Positions 41,395-50,872 of a stretch of 64,000 nt of DNA are shown here, piece by piece. Source of the DNA: Candidatus Aalborgicola lynettensis. Its GTDB lineage: Bacteria > Pseudomonadota > Gammaproteobacteria > Burkholderiales > Burkholderiaceae_C. A model generated the notes under the pieces. The model searched no databases. It had not been told where the DNA came from and saw only the letters and a program-made list of their open reading frames with translations. How positions within the stretch are numbered: position 1 is the stretch's first letter; the number at the start of each line of letters is the position of its first letter. Both the position numbers and the translations under genes were made by a program. The stretch spans positions 930,001 to 994,000 of the forward strand of contig JADJZE010000001.1 of the NCBI GenBank assembly GCA_016719405.1, in the 5' to 3' direction.

Positions 41395-42051
41395 CTACTC
41401 CAGCTTGCCATACTGGGTACCACCAATCATGATTCCGCCATCCAGAGGCGCTAGATCCGATTGGTATTCCCGATCACCTACATGTACCACGGGAGGCGCT
41501 ACCCCTCCGCGCAAGGCATCCATGAACGCCTCAGCCTCTTCCGCAGAAACTGGTTGATAGGCCTCACGCGCCAATTTCGCACGCTGACTGACCAACTCGG
41601 ATACCTCGTCCGCTGGGTTCTTGCGGGCAGTAATTGCAGCGATACTGCTGCTATCGGTTGAGCGCGGCTGAATATCAAATTTTTGTGCAGACTCGCTAAC
41701 ACGCCAGTACGCGCCGGTTAATAGTATGCCAAAACGGTTATATGTATTAACACGCAGTTGCTTCTCGATAGCCGCAAAGGTTTTTGCCCGGTTCATTTTG
41801 TCCGTGGCAAACGATTGGGCCACATCAATCATGGCAATGAATCGGTGGTGCCGTTCATCCACCGGCATCACCTTGAACTTGTACATGTTGGCCACTACCT
41901 CCATGGACAAAAAAGTCTCACGAATGGACTGGTACAGCATTTCCTGCCGATAGGCCTTGCGCTCGTCCAGCGACATGCGATTCACCGCAGCGGGGCCCGG
42001 GTCAACAATCCGGGCCGATGGCTTCTTTTTGGATTTAAAAAATGAAAACAT
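41395..42051 (-). CDS. Hypothetical cytoplasmic protein
   Basis: A 218-residue protein that I do not recognise. It starts MFSFFKSKKKPSARIVDPGP, basic, without signal. A helix-rich central part follows (about 30-110, with SIRETFLSMEVVANMYKFKV and HRFIAMIDVAQSFATDKMNR). A variable Ser/Ala linker and an acidic C-terminal part ending GGIMIGGTQYGKLE complete it. It has its own terminator and stands alone between a secreted-protein gene and tRNA-Ser. Its composition is like its neighbours. Function unknown. Confidence 0.7.
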   Translation of the reverse strand: MFSFFKSKKKPSARIVDPGPAAVNRMSLDERKAYRQEMLYQSIRETFLSMEVVANMYKFKVMPVDERHHRFIAMIDVAQSFATDKMNRAKTFAAIEKQLRVNTYNRFGILLTGAYWRVSESAQKFDIQPRSTDSSSIAAITARKNPADEVSELVSQRAKLAREAYQPVSAEEAEAFMDALRGGVAPPVVHVGDREYQSDLAPLDGGIMIGGTQYGKLE

Positions 42052-42269
42052 GTTGCCTCATAGTTTTCGGTTGATTCTAAGGCAATGGGCTCAGCAACGA
42101 AACTACTTACTCACACGGTCATTTTCATTGCAATGCAATCATGATAGCGCAAGAAACACAGTGGTTCGCATGTAGACGGTTACGACCGTGCACCCACCAT
42201 TGAAATAATCAATTTCAATATGTTGCTGGATGATTGGAGGGCGAAACGCCATACGCGCGCAAAAAACAA

Positions 42270-42304
42270 AAAATCCTTGCAAATCAAGGACTTACAAGGA
42301 TTTT
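42270..42304 (-). terminator. Terminator of tRNA-Ser(GCT)
   Basis: AAAATCCTTG and CAAGGATTTT form a ten-base stem directly after the tRNA, with T-runs on the minus strand. It would end the lysC-tRNA-Ser transcript or that of the tRNA alone. Confidence 0.8.
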
Positions 42305-42305
42305 C

Positions 42306-42398
42306 TGGCGGAAACGGAGGGATTCGAACCCTCGATGAGGCTCTACACCCCATACTCCCTTAGCAGGGGAGCACCTTCGGCCACTCGGTCACGTTTCC
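42306..42398 (-). tRNA. tRNA-Ser(GCT)
   Basis: A 93-base class II tRNA. The acceptor GGAAACG pairs with CGTTTCC, the discriminator is G and CCA is encoded. The T-loop is GGTTCGAATCC; a long variable arm is present; anticodon loop CTGCTAA gives GCT. It follows lysC by 38 bases, as in related genomes. Confidence 0.95.
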
Positions 42399-42436
42399 TA
42401 GAACAGGTTGAATTATCGCACGACTCGGTACAGTTT

Positions 42437-43705
42437 TTAGGCCAGGGGTTGGTCTAAATCAAATGCTTTGTGCAATGCGCGCACAGCAAGCTCCATGTAC
42501 TTCTCGTCAATAACGACGGAGGTCTTGATTTCAGAAGTGGAGATCATCTGGATGTTGATGCCCTCTTCGCTCAATACCCGGAACATGCGACTGGCAACAC
42601 CCACATGGCTACGCATACCGATGCCGACAATCGACACCTTGCAAATCTTGGTATCACCCACAACCTCTTGGGCGCCCAAACCGGGAAGAACTTTTTCTTT
42701 CAGCAAATCCACCGCCTTGGCGTAGTCGCCACGGTTCACAGTGAAACTGAAGTCCGTCTTTCCATCCTTGCTCAAATTCTGGATGATCATGTCGACTTCG
42801 ATATTTCCATCTGCCACCGCACCCAGAATTTGGTACGCAATACCAGGCTTATCGGGCACGCCCACCACAGAAATTTTGGCCTCATCGCGGTTGAATGCAA
42901 TGCCGGACACAATGGCTTGTTCCATCTTCTCGTCTTCCTCAAAAGTAATCAAGGTGCCAGACTTGGCTTCCTCATTGATATCAATGTCCCAAGCAGTAAA
43001 GCTGCTCAATACGCGCAAAGGCACTTTGTATTTGCCAGCAAACTCAACAGAACGAATTTGCAACACTTTGGAGCCCATGGACGCCATTTCCAGCATCTCT
43101 TCAAAACTCACGGTATGCAGGCGCCGCGCCTCCGGCACCACGCGGGGGTCGGTGGTATAGACACCATCCACGTCGGTATAAATGAGGCATTCGTGTGCCT
43201 TCATCGCCGCCGCTACAGCCACGGCAGAGGTGTCCGAGCCGCCGCGCCCCAGGGTTGTGATATGACCTTGATCGTCGATACCCTGGAAGCCGGTCACGAT
43301 CACCACTTTGCCAGCCGTCAAATCGGCGCGCACACGGCCATCGTCAATGGATTCGATGCGCGCCTTGGTGTAGGCGCTGTTGGTGCGGATAGGCACTTGC
43401 CAACCGGCGTAACTGACCGATTCCATGCCCTCCGCCTGCAGCGCAATGGCCAACAAAGCGGAAGACGCCTGCTCACCGGTGGCGGCCAACATATCCAACT
43501 CACGGGCGTAGGCTTCATCGAGCTTGGACGGCGCCAATTCCTTGGCCAAACCCAGCAAGCGATTGGTCTCTCCACTCATCGCAGAAGGAACCACCACCAT
43601 CTGGTGCCCGGCGCGCGCCCATTTGGCGACGCGTTTGGCAACATTGCGGATGCGCTCGGTTGAACCCATCGAGGTGCCGCCGTATTTGTGAACAATCAAT
43701 GCCAT
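42437..43705 (-). CDS. lysC: Aspartate kinase
   Basis: A 422-residue monofunctional aspartokinase. The N-terminal kinase domain (1-240) starts MALIVHKYGGTSMGSTERIR and contains TTLGRGGSDTSAVAVAAAM and IYTDVDGVYTTDPRVVPEA. Two ACT domains follow (about 265-410), with FSFTVNRGDYAKA and GVASRMFRVLSEEGINIQMI. It catalyses the first step of lysine, threonine and methionine synthesis and is usually inhibited by lysine and threonine through ACT domains. The start at 43705 is at the canonical N-terminus. It follows tilS by 26 bases in the accA-tilS-lysC series. No lysine riboswitch is seen. Confidence 0.95.
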   Translation of the reverse strand: MALIVHKYGGTSMGSTERIRNVAKRVAKWARAGHQMVVVPSAMSGETNRLLGLAKELAPSKLDEAYARELDMLAATGEQASSALLAIALQAEGMESVSYAGWQVPIRTNSAYTKARIESIDDGRVRADLTAGKVVIVTGFQGIDDQGHITTLGRGGSDTSAVAVAAAMKAHECLIYTDVDGVYTTDPRVVPEARRLHTVSFEEMLEMASMGSKVLQIRSVEFAGKYKVPLRVLSSFTAWDIDINEEAKSGTLITFEEDEKMEQAIVSGIAFNRDEAKISVVGVPDKPGIAYQILGAVADGNIEVDMIIQNLSKDGKTDFSFTVNRGDYAKAVDLLKEKVLPGLGAQEVVGDTKICKVSIVGIGMRSHVGVASRMFRVLSEEGINIQMISTSEIKTSVVIDEKYMELAVRALHKAFDLDQPLA

Positions 43706-43731
43706 GAAATCAAATATGTGTGATGCAAAAC

Positions 43732-44697
43732 CTAGGAATTGTACCAAGTCAGTGCCTCGCCCATCCGACGCACGAACCCCGTGCCCACCTTGATGTGAAT
43801 ACGGTGCCCGCGGGTGGTGCAAGCCGTCAATTGGTCTTGCAATTCATTCAACTGCGCGGTACTGGGTATCACTTGCCAAACCGATTTAAGCCAATACCGC
43901 AGTACATTGGCCTGGCGTGCCCGTGACAGCGCCTGCAGGGCTTTGATTTCTGGCAAGCCAACGCTGGTGCGGTACACCGTCAGGCAGTCTTGCGCAGCCA
44001 CTTCATCCAACAATTGTTGCGCCTGTGCAGCATGGGTTGCACTGCGCGCAAAAGTCTCCCGGTAGTGGGGAAACGCTGCCTGCAATGCGGGCACCACGTT
44101 CAATCGAATGCGGTTGCGGGTAAAACACACATCGGTGTTGGTAGGATCCTCGACAAAAGTTTGCCCACGCGCCGCAAGCCAGCGACGGATATCAGCGCCT
44201 GTCACACCCAGCAACGGTCGATAAAAATCAGTGCCACTGCGCACCCAGTGCGTAGCCATGCCACTGAGCCCGGCCAATCCGGCGCCTCGACTCAAAGCCA
44301 GCAATATGGTTTCGACCTGGTCGTCCGCGTGCTGGGCGAGTGCTATTGATTTAATAGCTGTCTGCGCACATTCCATCAGCGCTAGAGCATCAAAAGCCTT
44401 GTAACGCGCTTGTCGCGCTGCATCTTCAGGGCTTTCGCCGCGGGCATGCTGGGCATTGACGTTTTGCACCCGCAATTCAACCCCAAGCCCCTGGCAAACC
44501 TCTCGGCAATGCTGCTCAAATACAGGGGCTGCTGCCTGCAGGCCATGGTTCACATGCAGGGCCACCACCTGCCCTGGCCATTTCTCCGCACACGCGAGCA
44601 ATAAGGCTGTGGAATCGGCGCCTCCACTAAGGGCGACGCCCAAAGGCAAGGCCGGCGCAAAATCGCGCAAAGCCGCATCCACTGACTGCGCCATCAA
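43732..44697 (-). CDS. tilS: tRNA(Ile)-lysidine synthetase
   Basis: A 321-residue TilS. The PP-loop ATP site is GVALSGGADSTALLLACAEK (residues 20-39) and the conserved AQHADDQVETILLALSRGAG is at about 121-140; the region ENPTNTD-like (FVEDPTNTDVCFTRNRIRLN) also fits. It converts cytidine 34 of tRNA-Ile(CAU) to lysidine and is normally essential. Residues 110-119 (CAQTAIKSIA) are encoded by a copy of the dispersed repeat (44340-44396), replacing the usual Ala/Leu-rich segment just before the HADDQ motif. It lies nine bases after accA. The C-terminal lobe is short. Confidence 0.92.
   Translation of the reverse strand: MMAQSVDAALRDFAPALPLGVALSGGADSTALLLACAEKWPGQVVALHVNHGLQAAAPVFEQHCREVCQGLGVELRVQNVNAQHARGESPEDAARQARYKAFDALALMECAQTAIKSIALAQHADDQVETILLALSRGAGLAGLSGMATHWVRSGTDFYRPLLGVTGADIRRWLAARGQTFVEDPTNTDVCFTRNRIRLNVVPALQAAFPHYRETFARSATHAAQAQQLLDEVAAQDCLTVYRTSVGLPEIKALQALSRARQANVLRYWLKSVWQVIPSTAQLNELQDQLTACTTRGHRIHIKVGTGFVRRMGEALTWYNS
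44340..44396. repeat. Dispersed palindromic repeat inside tilS
   Basis: TGCTATTGATTTAATAGCTG followed by TCTGCGCACATTCCATCAGC and GCTAGAGCATCAAAAG. AT-rich core inside a GC-rich gene. On the coding strand it reads GCG CAG ACA GCT ATT AAA TCA ATA GCA, giving A-Q-T-A-I-K-S-I-A, in the same frame as copies in lpxB and the RNA methyltransferase. Confidence 0.75.
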
Positions 44698-44706
44698 CGG
44701 CGCCGA

Positions 44707-45684
44707 TCACTTGGACGAGGCTTTGGTGTCGGTAAAACGGCCGTAGCTCTGCAAACGCTCATACCGACGGTCCAGCAGTTCCTTGACTTTCAAATCACTG
44801 ATCTGGCGGAATGCATCGGCCAAAGCACGCTTCAAAAATGCGGCAGTTTGTTTGGTGTCACGGTGGGCGCCGCCCACCGGTTCATTGACGATCTTGTCAA
44901 TCACACCCAAAGCCTTGAGCCGGTGCGCCGTAATACCCAGCGCATCCGCAGCGTCTTGCGCCTTGTCCGAAGTCTTCCACAAAATCGACGCACAACCCTC
45001 GGGGCTGATGACGGAGTAAATGGAATACTGCAGCATGATCACTTGATCCGCCACCGAAATCGCCAGAGCCCCGCCGGAGCCGCCCTCACCAATGATGGTG
45101 GTAATGATGGGCACCTCCAACTGGGCCATCTCAAAAATGTTGCGCCCAATGGCTTCCGACTGGCCGCGTTCTTCTGCGTCAATGCCGGGGTACGCGCCCG
45201 GCGTGTCTACAAACGTGAATACCGGCAACTTGAACTTTTCGGCAAGCTTCATCAAACGCAAGGCCTTGCGATACCCCTCGGGTTTGCTCATGCCAAAGTT
45301 GCGCAAACCGCGCTCTTTGGTGTCGCGCCCCTTTTGGTGGCCCAACACCATGCACGGCGTGCCATTGAAACGGGCCAGGCCGCCGACAATGCTCAAATCG
45401 TCCGCAAAATGCCGGTCACCATGCAACTCGACGAAGTGGGTAAACAGCTCGTCAATGTAGTCCAGCGTGTAAGGGCGCTCCGCATGGCGGGCAATTTTGG
45501 TGATTTGCCAGGGCGTCAAATCACTGTAGATGTCTTTGGTGAGCTGCTGGCTTTTTTTGCTGAGTTGCTCAATCTCGGCCGAAATATCGACCGCTGATTC
45601 ATTCTGCACATAGCGAAGTTCTTCAATTTTGGTTTCAAGATCCGCAATGGGTTGCTCAAAATCCAGGAATGTTTTCTTGGCCAT
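44707..45684 (-). CDS. accA: Acetyl-CoA carboxylase carboxyltransferase alpha
   Basis: A 325-residue AccA. The N-terminus MAKKTFLDFEQPIADLETKI and the helical region are followed by the crotonase-fold carboxyltransferase domain: SIVGGLARFNGTPCMVLGHQ, FVDTPGAYPGIDAEERGQSE and IGEGGSGGALAISVADQVIM. With AccD it transfers carboxybiotin to acetyl-CoA, the first step of fatty-acid synthesis. Length is as in E. coli (319). The gene lies between the AlkA-like gene and tilS on the minus strand. Confidence 0.96.
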   Translation of the reverse strand: MAKKTFLDFEQPIADLETKIEELRYVQNESAVDISAEIEQLSKKSQQLTKDIYSDLTPWQITKIARHAERPYTLDYIDELFTHFVELHGDRHFADDLSIVGGLARFNGTPCMVLGHQKGRDTKERGLRNFGMSKPEGYRKALRLMKLAEKFKLPVFTFVDTPGAYPGIDAEERGQSEAIGRNIFEMAQLEVPIITTIIGEGGSGGALAISVADQVIMLQYSIYSVISPEGCASILWKTSDKAQDAADALGITAHRLKALGVIDKIVNEPVGGAHRDTKQTAAFLKRALADAFRQISDLKVKELLDRRYERLQSYGRFTDTKASSK

Positions 45685-45699
45685 ACAAAGCCTCCTAAG

Positions 45700-46350
45700 T
45701 CAATACGTCACCGGCAATGGATCCAGTGAACGCCAAATATACCAAGTCGCCACACTGCAATAGGGTTCCCACGCTGCGGCCACCTCGCGGGCGTCGCTGC
45801 GACTCACCACATCACCGGAAAAATAGTTGGTACGAATACCGTTGATCAGGCCGACATCATCCAGCGGCAATACATTGGGCCGCATCAGATGAAATATCAA
45901 AAACATCTCCGCCGTCCAGCGGCCCACGCCCCGAATGGCCACCAGCTCGGCCACAATCTCGTCGTCGCTCATGCTGTCCCATGATTTGACATGCAAGGCG
46001 CCGTTGTCGAAGTGCACCGCCAAATCCACCAGGTACTCCACCTTGCGTGCGCTCAAGCCTGCCGCACGCATATCGTCGACCTTGAGTTTGAGCACATTGG
46101 TCGGCGTCATCGTGCTGGGCAATAGTGCAAAGCGGTCCCAAACCGTCTGCGCCGCCTTCACGGAAATTTGTTGCCCAACAATGCTACGTGCCAGCGTCAT
46201 GAAAGCATCACCCCGGGTTTCCAGACAGGCATCGCCAAACTGGGGAATGAGGCGTTTCATTACCCGGTCTTTTTTCATCAAGTGTTTGCAGGCCTCGGCC
46301 CAAAAATAGGGCGTGACGGGCGTGACGGGCGCTTTGTTTCCGGCCACCAT
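45700..46350 (-). CDS. DNA-3-methyladenine glycosylase II, AlkA-like
   Basis: A 216-residue HhH-GPD DNA glycosylase. LARSIVGQQISVKAAQTVWD, ELVAIRGVGRWTAEMFLIF (helix-hairpin-helix) and LPLDDVGLINGIRTNYF with the catalytic Asp are visible. It lacks the N-terminal extra domain of E. coli AlkA, like the short forms of beta-proteobacteria. It removes alkylated bases. The start ATG at 46350 overlaps the true cysS stop (TAATG), showing that cysS and this gene are coupled. AccA follows 16 bases later. Confidence 0.88.
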   Translation of the reverse strand: MVAGNKAPVTPVTPYFWAEACKHLMKKDRVMKRLIPQFGDACLETRGDAFMTLARSIVGQQISVKAAQTVWDRFALLPSTMTPTNVLKLKVDDMRAAGLSARKVEYLVDLAVHFDNGALHVKSWDSMSDDEIVAELVAIRGVGRWTAEMFLIFHLMRPNVLPLDDVGLINGIRTNYFSGDVVSRSDAREVAAAWEPYCSVATWYIWRSLDPLPVTY

Positions 46351-47728
46351 TACTGCACCACTTCCCAATGGGTTCCGGCGGGGGAGTCTTTCAACACAAT
46401 TCCCTGGCTCAGCAAGTCTTTGCGGATGGTGTCGGCACGGGCGAAGTCACGCCCAGCTTTCGCTGCGGTGCGTTCGTCAATCAGTAACTGAATAGCCGCT
46501 GCATCCAATTCTGCGCCCGACTGCAAAAAGGTTTTGGTGCCTGCTGCAACAAACCCAAGCAGCCCCCCAGGGATTTAAGCAAACCAGAAAGCGCCGGTGA
46601 GCGACTGCGATTGACTTCGTTGGCCAATTCAAACAACACCGCAACGGCCTCAGGAGTACCAAAGTCCTCGTCCATGGCCGCTTTAAAGCGGGCCGCCGCG
46701 GGCTGACTCCAATCAATAGTTTCAACGCTAACCGGCGGCACCAAGTCGAGCGCCGTGTACAGCCGCTTGAGCGCGTTGCGCGCATCGTCCAAATGGGCGT
46801 CGCTGTGATTCAAGGCGCTGCGGTAATGGGCACGCACAATGAAGAACCGGGTGGTCTCAGCGTCGTACTGCGCCAGGATGTCGCGTATGGTGAAAAAATT
46901 CCCCAGGCTTTTGGACATTTTTTCGTTGTCGCGGGTAACGAAGCCGTTATGCATCCACACTTGGGCCAGCGGTTTGCCAAACGCGCCTTCGCTTTGGGCA
47001 ATTTCGTTCTCGTGATGCGGAAACTGCAGGTCAGCGCCGCCACCGTGGATATCAAACGATTCGCCCAGCATCTCGCAACCCATTGCGGAGCATTCGATGT
47101 GCCAACCCGGGCGGCCACTGCCATAACTGCTGGGCCACTTAGCCTCGTCGGGTTCGCTTTCTTTAGCTGATTTCCATAGCACAAAGTCCAAAGGATCTTC
47201 TTTACCGCCAGCAACCGCCACACGTTCACCGGCGCGCAATTCGTCCAGTGACTTGCCGGATAACTTGCCATACCCAGGGAACTTGCGCACCGCGTAATTC
47301 ACATCGCCATTGGCGGCGTGATAGGCCAAGCCCTTACTTTCGAGCTTGCCAATCAACTGCAGCATTTGCGGAACATATTCGGTCGCGCGCGGCTCGTGGG
47401 TTGGCCGCTCCACACCCAAGGCATCGGCATCTTGGTGTAAGGCATCCACCATGCGATCGGTCAAAGTCCGAATACTCTCCTTGTTATCCAACGCCCGGCG
47501 GATGATTTTGTCGTCGATATCGGTAACGTTGCGCACATAAGTCACGCGAAAACCACTCACCTTGAGCCAACGCTGCACCACGTCAAAAGCGACCATGGCA
47601 CGCGCATGGCCCAAATGGCAGTAGTCGTACACCGTCATGCCACACACGTACATCCGCACATGCCCCGCTTCGATCGGTGAAAAGTGTTGCAAGGCACGCG
47701 ACAGCGTGTTGAAAATGCGCAAACTCAT
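46350..47728 (-). CDS. cysS: Cysteinyl-tRNA synthetase, C-terminal frameshift
   Basis: A class I aminoacyl-tRNA synthetase starting MSLRIFNTLSRALQHFSPIE at 47728. MYVCGMTVYDYCHLGHARAM (HIGH-type motif and zinc Cys), ECSAMGCEMLGESFDIHGGG, and KMSKSLGNF (KMSKS) are intact. Read straight, it ends at 46481 with an abnormal tail CSRAQNWMQRLFSY. One base added at 46525-46535, next to runs of A and T, restores QAPKTFLQSGAELDAAAIQL and continues the normal C-terminal tRNA-binding tail to WEVVQ at 46350. Since cysS is essential, sequencing error is the first explanation. The restored stop overlaps the next gene start. Confidence 0.9.
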
Positions 47729-47909
47729 GGGTAATTCAGTGGCACTGTGCCTGGGAAAGTGTTCAGACAAAGAGTGAGCCGCAACGGATCGTGTTAGGGT
47801 AAATCTCGGGATTTTGCGAATGAGAAGGCGCAACCCCTCAGCTACAATCCTCCGCAGTATAAAGCCCCGGCCAGAGGGCTCGTCCACCGCGCAAGTATTC
47901 CAAGGCTTT

Positions 47910-49052
47910 ATGACGCTAGCAAAAACATTCGCATTTCGCCCCCTGAGACTGATCGCCATGGCCGCTGGTTTTTGGTGTGCTACCGCATTTGCAGATGAAT
48001 ACGCCGACGTGTCGCAACTGGTACGGGCCGGCAAATTCCCTGAAGCGTTGGTGAAAGCCGATCAATACCTGGCAAGCAAACCGCGCGATCCCCAGATGCG
48101 CTTTCTAAAAGGTGTTATCCAACGGGATGCTGGCAAATCGGCGGATGCCATTGCCACTTTCAGCCGCTTGACTGAAGACTATCCTGAGCTCCCCGAACCC
48201 TACAATAATCTGGCGGTTCTTTATGCCGGTCAGAGCCAGTTTGACAAGGCCCGGACTGCCTTGGAAATGGCGATTCGAACCAACCCGAGCTATGCAACTG
48301 CCCACGAAAATTTGGGGGATGTTTATGCCAAACTTGCCAGCCAGGCCTACAACAAGGCACTTCAATTGGATACATCCAATCAAGCCGTCGCACCCAAACT
48401 GGCTTTGATTCGTGAACTGTTCAGCACTGGTACGAAGGGGCAACGCCCCACGGCTGTCACTGCACCCGTAAGTACCGCATCGTTGCCTGCCCCTGTTGCG
48501 CTTCCCACGCCGATTGCAGCCAAACCGGTGCCATCTTTGCCGGGCCCCGCAGCTGCAAAACCGGCCAACGCCGTGGCGACGGCTCCCACTTTGCACCCCT
48601 CCGCCCCGACAACATCTCAGATACCGGTGGTCGCTTCCCAATCCGCACCGGTAGCCGTCGCCAGCAACGTCCAGCCGTCCCAGCTTGCGGCACCAGTCGT
48701 TAAGAACAACGCAGCCGCGAAAGAAGCAGAGGCCATGGTGTATGCATGGGCCAAGGCTTGGGCAGCACGCGACGTCAAACATTACTTATCCTATTACGGC
48801 AAAGAATTTGATCCTCCGGGTTCAATTAAGCGCAGCGAATGGGAAAACGAGCGCCGCCAGCGCATCAGCAACAAAAGCAACATCAGCATCAAATTGGAAA
48901 ATTTGAACGTGTCGGTTGATGGCAATAAAGCCGTTGCCAAATTTCGTCAAAACTACAAAGCCAATGGTTTGGCTGTATCGAGCAACAAAACGCTGGATTT
49001 GGTGAGTAACGGCGACCGCTGGTACATCATCCGAGAGTTGGCCGGAAACTGA
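47910..49052 (+). CDS. TPR protein with C-terminal Cds6-like domain
   Basis: A 380-residue exported protein. A signal-like N-terminus (residues 1-29, ending near ATAFADEYAD) is followed by TPR repeats (about 30-175: ALVKADQYLASKPRDPQMRF, EPYNNLAVLYAGQSQFDKAR, PSYATAHENLGDVYAKLASQ), a Pro/Ala-rich linker (about 180-270), and an NTF2/SnoaL-like domain (about 275-380) of the type found at the end of the next gene. The start at 47910 gives a signal. It lies 15 bases before the L,D-transpeptidase gene, so the two are likely partners in peptidoglycan or envelope work. Confidence 0.78.
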   Translation: MTLAKTFAFRPLRLIAMAAGFWCATAFADEYADVSQLVRAGKFPEALVKADQYLASKPRDPQMRFLKGVIQRDAGKSADAIATFSRLTEDYPELPEPYNNLAVLYAGQSQFDKARTALEMAIRTNPSYATAHENLGDVYAKLASQAYNKALQLDTSNQAVAPKLALIRELFSTGTKGQRPTAVTAPVSTASLPAPVALPTPIAAKPVPSLPGPAAAKPANAVATAPTLHPSAPTTSQIPVVASQSAPVAVASNVQPSQLAAPVVKNNAAAKEAEAMVYAWAKAWAARDVKHYLSYYGKEFDPPGSIKRSEWENERRQRISNKSNISIKLENLNVSVDGNKAVAKFRQNYKANGLAVSSNKTLDLVSNGDRWYIIRELAGN

Positions 49053-49067
49053 TTTAACACCCGCACA

Positions 49068-50306
49068 ATGGGTCGATTACCTATCCAACTCCTGCTAGCG
49101 GGATTCGTTATCGCGGGCAACGGTCCGTTGCTGGCTGCAAATAAAAAAACCGCGGCGCAAGCCCCGGTTCGCGCAGAACGACCAGTGCAAAAGTCTGCAG
49201 ATGGTGCTGCAGAGGCGCGTCTTATCGAAATCTACAAACTGATTGGTCAGTCACAAAGCCGAGAGGCATTGGCAAAGGCCGGCAAGTTGGTCGACGATCT
49301 GCCTAACTTTCAACTGGCGCAGCTGGTTTATGCGGACTTGCTGGTCGCGCGGTCGCGCGGACTGAAGAATTTTGGAGATGCACCCGATGCCAGCGCGCGA
49401 CTGGCTGGCAGCACACTGAACGAGTTGCGAGAAGAATCCCAGCGCCGCATGCGCGCACTGCGAGAGCGCCCCACCCCAGGAACTATTCCATCGCATTTTT
49501 TGGCTCTGTCACCACGCTCCAAGCATGCCATTGCCGTCGATGCATCCCGCTCGCGCTTGTATTTGTTTGAGAACTCCGCAGCCGGCATGCGCTTGGCGGG
49601 CGATTACTACATTTCGGTTGGCAAGGCGGGTACCGCCAAAACAGTTGAAGGTGACCAGCGCACACCACTGGGTATTTACTACATCACCAGCAACCTTGAC
49701 CCCAAATCCCTGAAAGATTTTTACGGCTCGGGTGCGCTCCCCATCAGTTACCCCAACATACTCGACAGCAAACGGGGCAAAACCGGCAGTGGCATCTGGT
49801 TGCATGGCACGCCCCCCAATCAGTTTTCGCGGCCACCCCTGGCCACAGACGGTTGCGTGGTACTGGCCAACCCGGATCTGCAGCACATCATCAATACCGT
49901 GGAAGTACGTACAACTCCTGTGGTCATTGCAACGGAATTGCAATGGGTTGGGCAAAACCATGTTCGCAGCGAGGGCAAACCTTTCGAAGAAGCCTTGCAT
50001 GCGTGGCGCAACGCCAAGACGTCTGGCAACGTCCAGCAAATTTTGTCGTTCTACACGCCCGACTTCACCAGCAACGGAAAAACGCTGGCGCAGTGGACCC
50101 CCACATTGCGCGCCGAGTTGACCGAGGTGAAAGGCCGTAACATCCAGCTAAAAGACGTCAGCTACCTTCGCTGGACCGATGCTACCGACACCATGGTGGT
50201 GACGTTTGGCGAAGTGGCCGACGGCACCCGTACCGGTTGGACCAAACGGCAGTACTGGCTGCGCCAGGGCAGCCAATGGAAGATATTTTTTGAAGGAGTT
50301 ATTTGA
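49068..50306 (+). CDS. L,D-transpeptidase (YkuD) with Cds6-like tail
   Basis: A 412-residue exported L,D-transpeptidase. A signal segment (about 1-24) is followed by an N-terminal helical region (about 40-135), the YkuD domain (about 145-285) with IWLHGTPPNQFSRPPLATDG and the catalytic Cys in DGCVVLANPDL, and a C-terminal NTF2-like domain (about 300-412) related to that of the preceding gene. Such enzymes crosslink peptidoglycan or attach proteins to it. The Cys motif has Asp-Gly-Cys rather than the more usual His-Gly-Cys. It overlaps the next gene start by one base and ends with a good ribosome site for it. Confidence 0.82.
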   Translation: MGRLPIQLLLAGFVIAGNGPLLAANKKTAAQAPVRAERPVQKSADGAAEARLIEIYKLIGQSQSREALAKAGKLVDDLPNFQLAQLVYADLLVARSRGLKNFGDAPDASARLAGSTLNELREESQRRMRALRERPTPGTIPSHFLALSPRSKHAIAVDASRSRLYLFENSAAGMRLAGDYYISVGKAGTAKTVEGDQRTPLGIYYITSNLDPKSLKDFYGSGALPISYPNILDSKRGKTGSGIWLHGTPPNQFSRPPLATDGCVVLANPDLQHIINTVEVRTTPVVIATELQWVGQNHVRSEGKPFEEALHAWRNAKTSGNVQQILSFYTPDFTSNGKTLAQWTPTLRAELTEVKGRNIQLKDVSYLRWTDATDTMVVTFGEVADGTRTGWTKRQYWLRQGSQWKIFFEGVI

Positions 50307-50869
50307 TGACAAAACAATTCAGCCGCTGGACTCGGCGCATGGTGCTCAGCTGCGTAATCGCATTGCCGCTGGCAGCCGGCGCAGAAACTGCACCCAAGGT
50401 CAAGTTCCAAACTAACCAGGGAGATTTTGTCGTGGAGGTGTATCCGGACAAAGCCCCCAAAACGGTAGAAAACTTCCTGCAGTACGTCAAAGACAAGCAC
50501 TACGATGGCACAATTTTTCACCGGATCATCGACAATTTCATGGTACAGGGTGGTGGCTTTACCGTTGATATGAAACAAAAAACGACCCGTGCGCCGGTTC
50601 CGCTGGAAGCCAGCAATGGCCTCAAAAACAATCTCGGCACCATTGCCATGGCCCGCACCATGGATCCCAACTCGGCTACCGCACAATTTTTTGTCAATGT
50701 GAAAGACAACGACTTTCTCAATGCCAAAGGGGCAGCCGATGGTTACGCTGTTTTTGGCAAAGTCATCACCGGCATGGAGGTGATTCAAAAAATCAAGACC
50801 ACCCCCACCGGCCCAGGCGATGTGCCTAAAGCCCCTATTGTTATCAACTCCGTTACTTTGGTGAAATAA
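50306..50869 (+). CDS. Periplasmic cyclophilin-type peptidyl-prolyl isomerase
   Basis: A 187-residue cyclophilin with a signal peptide (MTKQFSRWTRRMVLSCVIAL, cleavage near AGAETA). The active-site segment HRIIDNFMVQGGGFTVDMKQ and the later FFVNVKDNDFLNAKG are typical. It catalyses prolyl isomerisation in the periplasm. The start at 50306 overlaps the preceding stop and follows GAAGGAG. A cytoplasmic cyclophilin gene follows after three bases, as a tandem pair. Confidence 0.9.
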   Translation: MTKQFSRWTRRMVLSCVIALPLAAGAETAPKVKFQTNQGDFVVEVYPDKAPKTVENFLQYVKDKHYDGTIFHRIIDNFMVQGGGFTVDMKQKTTRAPVPLEASNGLKNNLGTIAMARTMDPNSATAQFFVNVKDNDFLNAKGAADGYAVFGKVITGMEVIQKIKTTPTGPGDVPKAPIVINSVTLVK

Positions 50870-50872
50870 ATC

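Noticed and set aside
42470..43663. A 397-codon plus-strand frame opposite lysC
   Set aside because: Antisense to aspartate kinase, low-complexity His/Gly/Arg content and no domain.
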